Assembly: GCA_964524125.1 (NCBI GenBank)
Contig: CAZGBY010000015.1
Location: 1 to 30,728 of the forward strand
Direction of reading: 5' to 3'
Source: CAG-307 sp964524125
Lineage (GTDB): Bacteria > Bacillota_I > Bacilli_A > Acholeplasmatales > Anaeroplasmataceae
DNA: 30,728 nucleotides
Part shown: in pieces, positions 25,191-30,728 of the stretch
Layout of the letters: every line of letters starts with the position of its first letter
How positions within the stretch are numbered: position 1 is the first letter of the stretch
Position numbers and translations under genes: made by a program
The notes under the pieces: generated by a model
Database searches by the model: none
What the model was told of the DNA's origin: nothing
Seen by the model: only the letters and a program-made list of their open reading frames with translations

Positions 25191-25221
25191 AAAACTATGA
25201 CTTAACGGTTATAGTTTTTTT
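25191..25221 (+). terminator. Terminator after ppa
   Basis: An 11-base stem with one G-T pair (25191-25201 with 25208-25218) is followed by a run of seven T residues. It separates ppa from the hexuronate operon. Confidence 0.82.
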
Positions 25222-25242
25222 ATATAAATTTTATTTATAAAA

Positions 25243-25260
25243 TGTTCGAATTCTTGAACA
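25243..25260 (+). promoter_or_regulatory. Palindrome upstream of hexuronate operon (candidate operator)
   Basis: TGTTC and GAACA form an inverted repeat around GAATTCTT, 16 bases ahead of the -35 box. The spacing and symmetry fit a dimeric regulator such as the IclR-family protein encoded in the operon. I did not see a second copy before the GH28 gene, so regulon membership is unproven. Confidence 0.4.
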
Positions 25261-25276
25261 ATTTTAAATTTATAAA

Positions 25277-25306
25277 TTGACAAAAGACTAGTTAAAATTA
25301 TATAAT
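25277..25306 (+). promoter_or_regulatory. Promoter of hexuronate operon
   Basis: A consensus TTGACA (25277-25282) and consensus TATAAT (25301-25306) are 18 bases apart, 42 bases before eda. Such a strong promoter usually needs a repressor. Confidence 0.8.
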
Positions 25307-25347
25307 ACCATTGATGTATAATTTATATCAGAAAGAGGAATTTTAAA

Positions 25348-26004
25348 ATGAAAAAATTTGATGTTTTAAATCAAATCTCTAAAGCTGGTGTTGTAGCCGT
25401 TGTTAGAGGTAAGAATGCTACTGAAGCAATTAAGATTTCAGATGCTTGTATCGCAGGTGGTATTACTTCAATTGAAGTAACATATACTGTACCACGTGCT
25501 AGAAAAATTATTGAAGATTTATCTGAAAAATATGAAGGTAATGCAGAAGTATTAATTGGTGCTGGTTCAGTACTTGACCCTGAAACTTGTAAGGGCGCTA
25601 TTGAAGCTGGTGCTAAATTTATAGTTGCTCCTTCATTTAACAGTGAAGTTGCACTTATGTGTAATAGATATCAAGTACCTTATGTACCAGGTGCTCAAAC
25701 AGTTACTGAAGTTGTTACTGCTATGACTTATGGTTCTGATGTTGTAAAGGTATTCCCAGGGGATATCGTAGGACCTAACTTCATCAAAGATGTTAAAGGC
25801 CCTATTCCTTATGCTAATTTAATGCCTAGTGGTGGTGTTTCTTTAGAAAACATTAAAGATTGGGTAAAAGCTGGTGCTGTAGCTGTATCTGCTGGATCTG
25901 CTATTTATAAAGGTGCTAAGACTGGTGACTTTGATTTAGTTACTGAAACTTCTAAGAAGTTTGTAGAAGAATTTAAGAGAGCTAAAGCTGAATTAAATAA
26001 GTAA
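25348..26004 (+). CDS. eda: 2-dehydro-3-deoxy-phosphogluconate (KDPG) aldolase
   Basis: Class I aldolase splitting KDPG into pyruvate and glyceraldehyde-3-phosphate, the last step of hexuronate breakdown. The 218-residue TIM barrel carries VAVVRG (Arg20), SIEVTYT with Glu43, GAGSVLD (71-77), FIVAPSFN and VKVFPGD with Schiff-base Lys134. SGGVS near the end binds phosphate. AGAGGAA precedes the ATG. It is the first gene after a strong promoter and is followed by kdgK after 28 bases. Activity on 4-hydroxy-2-oxoglutarate is possible in this family. Confidence 0.95.
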   Translation: MKKFDVLNQISKAGVVAVVRGKNATEAIKISDACIAGGITSIEVTYTVPRARKIIEDLSEKYEGNAEVLIGAGSVLDPETCKGAIEAGAKFIVAPSFNSEVALMCNRYQVPYVPGAQTVTEVVTAMTYGSDVVKVFPGDIVGPNFIKDVKGPIPYANLMPSGGVSLENIKDWVKAGAVAVSAGSAIYKGAKTGDFDLVTETSKKFVEEFKRAKAELNK

Positions 26005-26032
26005 TATTATTTAAAGGCTTTGGAGGATATCT

Positions 26033-27061
26033 ATGGCTAAAAAGGAAAAAATTATTACATTTGGTGAGATAATGTTAAGATTATCTACACCAGATCACCA
26101 AACCATAAACCAAACGCACTCATATCTTGCTAATTATGGTGGAGGAGAAGCTAATGTGGCAGTTGCGCTTTCACATATGGGACATAAAACTTATTTTATG
26201 TCAAAACTTCCTCCTAATCAATTAGGAGATGGTGCAATTGCACATTTAATGGAACATGGTGTCAATACGGATTACATTGTACGTGGTTCAACTATTTTAG
26301 GTATATATTTCTTAGAAACAGGTTTTGGAGGACGTCCTAGTAAGGTTATTTATAACCGTAAGCATAGTGCTATTACTAGAATTGAATTATCTGAATTTGA
26401 TTTTGATGAAGTATTTTGTGACGCCTCTTGGTTTCATATATCTGGAATTAGCTTAGCTTTAAATGAAAGAGTAGCTAAATTTGCAGTTGAAGCTTGTAAA
26501 TATTGTCATGAAAATGGTGTGAAAGTTTCTTTTGATTTTAATTATCGTGCTAAATTATGGACTATCGATGAAGCTCGTCCTTGGTATAAAGAAATTATGC
26601 AATATTGTGATGTGGTTTTTGCATCATTCTATGATTGTAATACAATTTTAGAAATACCACTTGATGAAGGTTTAGAAGATAAATCCATGCATGAAAAGAG
26701 ACTTAATGTCTTCCCTAAGATGATTGAAAAGTATGGTCTTTCTTATGTATTTGGTACTGATAGAGTTGTTTATAGTTCAACTGATAATTCACTTGCTGGA
26801 TATTATTATGGAGCTAAAGATTATGAACTTACAAATCCAATTAGATTTATGATTTATGACCGTATTGGTGGTGGAGATGCGTTTGCATCTGGTGTTATTC
26901 ATGGATTGTTAAAGGATTTTAATGATCCACATTATGCAGTTTTATATGGACTTAATACATCTGTTTTAAAACATACCATCTATGGAGATGCTTGTGTACT
27001 TTCTTGTGATGATATTGAACAATTTATGAAATCTAACGGAACTGCAGAAGTACAGAGGTAA
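26033..27061 (+). CDS. kdgK: 2-dehydro-3-deoxygluconokinase, PfkB family (copy 1)
   Basis: A 342-residue PfkB (ribokinase-family) sugar kinase that should phosphorylate 2-keto-3-deoxygluconate to KDPG. FGEIMLRLSTP (10-20) and YGGGEANVAVAL (35-46) form the substrate end. SFDFNYRAKLW is typical of this subfamily. DRIGGGDAFASG contains the anion hole and catalytic Asp282. TGGRAGKP-type ATP contacts are not obvious in this subfamily. TTGGAGG precedes the ATG. A second, clearly related copy lies two genes downstream; this one uses ordinary AT-rich codons. The preference for KDG over another keto-sugar is inferred from the operon. Confidence 0.88.
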   Translation: MAKKEKIITFGEIMLRLSTPDHQTINQTHSYLANYGGGEANVAVALSHMGHKTYFMSKLPPNQLGDGAIAHLMEHGVNTDYIVRGSTILGIYFLETGFGGRPSKVIYNRKHSAITRIELSEFDFDEVFCDASWFHISGISLALNERVAKFAVEACKYCHENGVKVSFDFNYRAKLWTIDEARPWYKEIMQYCDVVFASFYDCNTILEIPLDEGLEDKSMHEKRLNVFPKMIEKYGLSYVFGTDRVVYSSTDNSLAGYYYGAKDYELTNPIRFMIYDRIGGGDAFASGVIHGLLKDFNDPHYAVLYGLNTSVLKHTIYGDACVLSCDDIEQFMKSNGTAEVQR

Positions 27062-27066
27062 TAAAT

Positions 27067-27525
27067 ATGATTATAGGAAAATTAAAATATATTGAAAGAT
27101 ATAAAGGTATTTCAAAGAATATTGATACAGCTATTAACTTTATTCTAAATAATGACCTACTTGCCCTACCTAAGGGGAAAACTATTATTGATGGCGATAA
27201 TGTGTACGTTAATCGTGACACTTATATAGCAAAACCTCTTGAAGATTGTTTCTATGAAAATCATGAAAAATATATGGATCTTCAAGTTGTATTGAAGGGG
27301 CAAGAATATTTTGCTTATACAGATATTTCAAACCCAACTTTAAAAGTTACAACACCATATAATCCTGAAAAGGATGTAACTAAGTATAGTGCAAATGGTG
27401 GAGTTTTCTTCGTACTTGAAGAAGGTTTCGCGCTTGTTTATACTGAAGATATCCATTTAGCTAAATGTGATGTAAATGGTGGCACTGTAGAAAAGTGCGT
27501 ATTTAAAATTAAAATTGAAGATTAA
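27067..27525 (+). CDS. YhcH/YjgK/YiaL family protein (possible sugar anomerase)
   Basis: A 152-residue cupin-like beta-sandwich protein of the YhcH/YjgK/YiaL (EbgC) family. The segment ENHEKYMDLQVVLKGQE is the hallmark, with metal-site His and Glu, and HLAKCD closes it. E. coli YhcH has been reported as a sialic acid anomerase and EbgC as a beta-galactosidase subunit. Between two KDG kinases, a role in ring opening or anomer exchange of a uronate or keto-deoxy sugar is a fair inference. It starts five bases after kdgK with AGAGGTAA as ribosome binding site. Confidence 0.85.
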   Translation: MIIGKLKYIERYKGISKNIDTAINFILNNDLLALPKGKTIIDGDNVYVNRDTYIAKPLEDCFYENHEKYMDLQVVLKGQEYFAYTDISNPTLKVTTPYNPEKDVTKYSANGGVFFVLEEGFALVYTEDIHLAKCDVNGGTVEKCVFKIKIED

Positions 27526-27540
27526 TTAAAGGAGATTATT

Positions 27541-28584
27541 ATGAAAAATTTAACTTTCAATTCTAAAAAAGTAGTTACAATGGGCGAAATCATGCTTCGT
27601 CTTTCTACTCCAGCTAACACTCGTTTTGTTCAAGCTAATCAATTTGATATTATTTTTGGTGGTGGAGAAGCTAACGTAGCTGTATCTGTTACTAATTATG
27701 GACTAGAAGGTTGCTTCGTATCTAAATTGCCAGATAACCAAATCGGACAAGCAGCTGTAAATTCACTTCGTCGTTATGGAGTATGTACTAAACATATTGC
27801 TCGTGGTGGAGATAGAGTTGGTATTTATTATTCAGAAACTGGTGCTTCAATGCGTCCATCTGTAGTTATTTATGACCGTGCTCATTCAGCTATTGCTGAA
27901 GCTCAACCTTCTGATTTTGATTTTGATGAAATCTTCAAGGATGCTGGTTGGTTCCACTGGTCTGGTATTACTCCAGCTATTTCTGATGCATCTGCACTTT
28001 GTCTTGAACAAGCTTTAATTGCTGCTAAGAAACATGGTGTTGTTGTATCTGTAGACTTAAACTTCCGTAAGAAACTATGGACTTCTGAAAAGGCTATTTC
28101 TGTAATGAAACCTTTAATGAAGTATGTAGATGTTTGTATTGGAAATGAAGAAGATGCTGAACTTTGCTTAGGATTTAAACCTGATGCAGACGTTGAAGGT
28201 GGAAACACTGACGCAGCTGGTTATAAGAAGATTTTCGAACAAATGGCTAAAGAATTCGGATTCAAGTATGTTGTTTCTACACTTCGTGAATCATTATCAG
28301 CTACTCATAACGGATGGAAAGCTTTAATCTATGATGGTGAAGAATTCTATGAATCTAAACGTTATGATATTAACCCAATTATTGACCGTGTTGGTGGTGG
28401 AGACTCATTCTCTGGTGGTCTTATTTATGGTTTAATGACTAAGGCTACTCAAGGTGAAGCATTAGAATTTGCTGTTGCAGCTTCTGCACTTAAGCATACT
28501 ATTAATGGAGACTACAACTTAGTATCTGTTAAAGAAGTTGAAGCTTTAGCTGGTGGAAATGCTAACGGACGTGTTCAACGTTAA
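27541..28584 (+). CDS. kdgK: 2-dehydro-3-deoxygluconokinase, PfkB family (copy 2)
   Basis: A second 347-residue PfkB kinase. It shares with copy 1 the start TMGEIMLRLSTP, FGGGEANVAVSV, SVDLNFRKKLW, DRVGGGDSFSGG with catalytic Asp288, and the closing VQR. The codons are richer in C- and G-ending choices than its neighbours, for example repeated CGT, AAC, TTC and GGA, which suggests strong expression. AAAGGAG precedes the ATG. Having two kinases in one operon suggests either different keto-deoxy substrates or a dosage function. A 2-keto-3-deoxygalactonate or fructo-type substrate is possible for one of them. Confidence 0.88.
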   Translation: MKNLTFNSKKVVTMGEIMLRLSTPANTRFVQANQFDIIFGGGEANVAVSVTNYGLEGCFVSKLPDNQIGQAAVNSLRRYGVCTKHIARGGDRVGIYYSETGASMRPSVVIYDRAHSAIAEAQPSDFDFDEIFKDAGWFHWSGITPAISDASALCLEQALIAAKKHGVVVSVDLNFRKKLWTSEKAISVMKPLMKYVDVCIGNEEDAELCLGFKPDADVEGGNTDAAGYKKIFEQMAKEFGFKYVVSTLRESLSATHNGWKALIYDGEEFYESKRYDINPIIDRVGGGDSFSGGLIYGLMTKATQGEALEFAVAASALKHTINGDYNLVSVKEVEALAGGNANGRVQR

Positions 28585-28589
28585 TTAAT

Positions 28590-29372
28590 ATGAGTGATAA
28601 TAAGTCAGTTGATAGAATCTTAAGGATTTTAGAATATATTTCTAAAAATCCTAAAGGATTATCCTTATCACAAATAAGTAGGGATTTAAATATTCCAAAA
28701 TCAACTGCCTTTGATTTTCTTCAAGCATTATATAAAGCTGATGCCGTATATTATAAGGATGAATTATCTAAAAAATATGTAATTGGTTCTAAAATATACG
28801 CTATCGGTCAAGCCTATCAGAAGAATTCATCTTTAATTAATGTATGTAAACCTATTGTTAAAAATCTTGGACTTAAATATGGTAATATGATTATCGTAAC
28901 TAAAAGAGTAGGAAATAACATAGTTTGTATACATAAATATGAAAGTGATGAAAAAAAGAGTGCTGCCTTCGAGATAGGAGGTAGCATTTCTTATATCCAC
29001 TCAAGTTCAATAGGAAAATGCTATTTAGCTTTTGACAAATATTTTCAAAACTATAAGATTTCTAATTTAGAACTTGTAACACCTTATACCATTATTGATG
29101 AAAATGCTTTAGATGGTGATATAAATTTGGCTAAAACTAAAGGCTATACCTATGATTTTAAAGAAGATGATGAAAACTTTAAATCAGTAAGTTTTCCAAT
29201 ATATAATTTTGAATCAAGATGTTGTGGTGCTATAACTTTAAGAGTACCTCTTGAATTTGATTTGAATGATGAAATTATAAATGATTTATTTACATCATCT
29301 CAAACTATTTCTTTAAAATTAGGGTATAAGAAAATAACTAAAAAAAATAAAATAACGGAGGAAATTAAATGA
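28590..29372 (+). CDS. IclR family transcriptional regulator (KdgR-like)
   Basis: A 260-residue IclR-type regulator. The N-terminal winged helix-turn-helix (about 4-65) reads SVDRILRILEYIS, LSLSQISRDLNIPKSTAFDFL. The C-terminal GAF-like effector domain includes HKYESDEK, SSIGKCYLAF and FKSVSFPIYN. IclR proteins bind operator palindromes as dimers and respond to small sugars or acids. Enclosed by hexuronate genes, it most likely responds to KDG or a related keto-sugar, as KdgR does in enterobacteria. It begins five bases after kdgK with no good ribosome binding site and overlaps kduI by four bases (ATGA), so translation is coupled. Confidence 0.88.
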   Translation: MSDNKSVDRILRILEYISKNPKGLSLSQISRDLNIPKSTAFDFLQALYKADAVYYKDELSKKYVIGSKIYAIGQAYQKNSSLINVCKPIVKNLGLKYGNMIIVTKRVGNNIVCIHKYESDEKKSAAFEIGGSISYIHSSSIGKCYLAFDKYFQNYKISNLELVTPYTIIDENALDGDINLAKTKGYTYDFKEDDENFKSVSFPIYNFESRCCGAITLRVPLEFDLNDEIINDLFTSSQTISLKLGYKKITKKNKITEEIK

Positions 29373-30205
29373 AAATTGAAGTACGTTATGCTAATCATCC
29401 AGAAGATTCTAAGTATTACACAACTGAAGAATTAAGAGGACATTATTTAAAACAAGATGTATTTGTTAGTGATGATATTTCACTTGTTTATTCACACCAA
29501 GATCGTATTATTTCTGGTGGTGTTTATCCAGTTTCAAAAGAATTAAAACTTGAAACTTGTGATGAACTTCGTGCTAATTATTTTTTAGAAAGACGTGAAC
29601 TTGGTATTATTAACATCGGTGGAGACGGTATTGTAACACTTGATGGTAAAGTTTATAACGTTAAATCAAAAGATGGTATGTATGTAGGTATGGGGACTCG
29701 TGATGTAGTATTTGCATCAAAAGATTCTAAAAATCCTGCCAAATTCTATATTTCTTCATGTCCAGCACATACAACTTATCCAACGTATTATATTGATTTT
29801 GAAAAAGCTAATCACCGTCCATGTGGAGTAGCTAAAACATTAAATAAACGTGTTATTAATCAATATATTCACCCAGATGTTTGTAAATCATGCCAACTTG
29901 CAATGGGTATGACAGAACTTGCAGAAGGTTCAGGATGGAATACTATGCCTTCTCATACACATGAACGTAGAATGGAAGTATATTTTTACTTTAATATTCC
30001 ACAAAATAATGTAGTATTCCATATGATGGGTCAACCTCAAGAAACTCGTCATATTGTAATGAACAACGAAGAACTTGTAATTTCACCAAGTTGGTCAATT
30101 CATTCAGGGATTGGAACATCAAATTATTCGTTTATTTGGGCGATGTGTGGTGAAAATCAAGAATTTGATGATATGGATAATATTTTAACAACTGATTTAA
30201 AATAG
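29369..30205 (+). CDS. kduI: 5-dehydro-4-deoxy-D-glucuronate isomerase
   Basis: KduI isomerises 5-keto-4-deoxyuronate, released from unsaturated pectin or glycosaminoglycan products, to 2,5-diketo-3-deoxygluconate. The 278-residue double-cupin protein starts MKIEVRYANHPED and contains SCPAHTTYPT, KSCQLAMG and the zinc site HTHERRMEVYFYF (about 196-206), then WSIHSG with the last His ligand. All match the family and the length is normal. CGGAGGAA precedes the ATG. It is followed by kduD after 14 bases, the next enzyme. Confidence 0.96.
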   Translation: MKIEVRYANHPEDSKYYTTEELRGHYLKQDVFVSDDISLVYSHQDRIISGGVYPVSKELKLETCDELRANYFLERRELGIINIGGDGIVTLDGKVYNVKSKDGMYVGMGTRDVVFASKDSKNPAKFYISSCPAHTTYPTYYIDFEKANHRPCGVAKTLNKRVINQYIHPDVCKSCQLAMGMTELAEGSGWNTMPSHTHERRMEVYFYFNIPQNNVVFHMMGQPQETRHIVMNNEELVISPSWSIHSGIGTSNYSFIWAMCGENQEFDDMDNILTTDLK

Positions 30206-30219
30206 GAGGAATTTAAAAA

Positions 30220-30728
30220 ATGAGTAATTTAGAAAGTTTTTCATTAAATGGTAAAATAGCTTTAGTAACAGGAGCTTCATATGGAATTGGTTTTGCAATT
30301 GCTTCAGGCTATGCTAAAGCTGGTGCTACAGTAGTATTTAATGATATTAATCAAGAATTAGTAGATAAAGGTCTTAAGGCTTATGAAGAATTAGGAATTA
30401 AGGCTCATGGTTATGTTTGTGATGTAACTAATGAAGAACAAGTAGAAAAAATGATTACGCAAATCGAAAAAGAAGTAGGTATTATTGATATTTTAGTAAA
30501 TAATGCTGGTATCATTAAGCGTATTCCTATGTGCGAAATGTCTGCGGCTGATTTTAGAAGAGTAATTGATATTGACCTTAATGGCCCATTTATTATGGCT
30601 AAGGCAGTAATACCTTCTATGATTAAGAAAGGTCATGGAAAAATTATTAACATTTGTTCAATGATGTCTGAACTTGGACGTGAAACAGTTTCAGCTTATG
30701 CTGCAGCTAAGGGTGGTCTTAAGATGTT
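30220..30728 (+). CDS. kduD: Short-chain dehydrogenase, probable 2-deoxy-D-gluconate 3-dehydrogenase (partial)
   Basis: The frame from ATG 30220 stays open to the end of the window (169 full codons), so the C-terminus is missing. It is a classical SDR: TGASYGIG (17-24) for NAD binding, DVTNEEQ, VNNAGIIKR, and the start of the active site with the Ser of NICSMMSELG and Tyr-Lys in YAAAKGG. AGGAGG precedes the ATG. Directly after kduI, it should reduce 2,5-diketo-3-deoxygluconate to KDG; similar proteins are also annotated as gluconate 5-dehydrogenase, and sequence alone does not separate the two. Confidence 0.9.
   Translation, partial: MSNLESFSLNGKIALVTGASYGIGFAIASGYAKAGATVVFNDINQELVDKGLKAYEELGIKAHGYVCDVTNEEQVEKMITQIEKEVGIIDILVNNAGIIKRIPMCEMSAADFRRVIDIDLNGPFIMAKAVIPSMIKKGHGKIINICSMMSELGRETVSAYAAAKGGLKM

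Overview
The window is very AT-rich, every convincing gene lies on the + strand, TGA is used as a normal stop codon (for example at 1420-1422 and 17092-17094), and ribosome binding sites are strong and of the AGGAGG type. A spoIIGA-sigE-sigG sporulation cluster, a lysine riboswitch, lipoproteins with Ig-like and Listeria-Bacteroides repeats, and a thioredoxin reductase without a recognisable NADPH site together suggest an uncultured, anaerobic, endospore-capable low-GC Firmicute, probably a gut Bacilli or Clostridia lineage. Use of TGA as a stop argues against Mycoplasma-type code. The species-level assignment is an inference.

Layout. (1) 118-4070: a cytoplasmic GH28 pectin-type glycosidase followed directly by a single-chain galactokinase/galactose-1-phosphate uridylyltransferase fusion. 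(2) 4256-5860: a CvpA-like membrane protein between two hairpins. (3) 5874-10899: a lysine biosynthesis operon made of promoter, lysine riboswitch with terminator, lysA, dapA, dapB, lysC and a nitroreductase, ending in a terminator. (4) 10976-14237: a sirtuin followed by two tandem paralogous lipoproteins, each with an Ig-like domain and a barnase-type ribonuclease domain with the catalytic residues in place. (5) 14321-17094: thioredoxin, an unusual thioredoxin reductase-like flavoprotein, and an ABC-F ATPase. (6) 17298-17727: a short single-stranded DNA-binding protein that appears to start at an ATT codon. (7) 18186-22043: a large repeat-bearing lipoprotein, a 740-base spacer with a possible transposase remnant, and an Rpn/PD-(D/E)XK nuclease with a 12-base tandem repeat. 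(8) 22262-25182: spoIIGA, sigE, sigG and inorganic pyrophosphatase. (9) 25243-30728: a hexuronate (pectin) catabolic operon eda, kdgK, yhcH-like, kdgK, iclR-type regulator, kduI and kduD; the last gene runs off the end.

How the parts work together. Regions 1 and 9 describe use of pectin. Imported oligogalacturonides or rhamnogalacturonan pieces would be cut inside the cell by the GH28 enzyme. Galactose would be handled by GalK-GalT. Unsaturated uronate would pass through KduI, KduD, KdgK and Eda to pyruvate and glyceraldehyde-3-phosphate. The lysine operon is controlled by its own riboswitch. The most unusual items are the tandem surface-anchored barnase-like proteins co-transcribed with a sirtuin, the GalK-GalT fusion, the ATT-initiated ssb, the reductase lacking the NADPH motifs, and a hairpin that may bring a distant ribosome binding site to the pyrophosphatase start codon.
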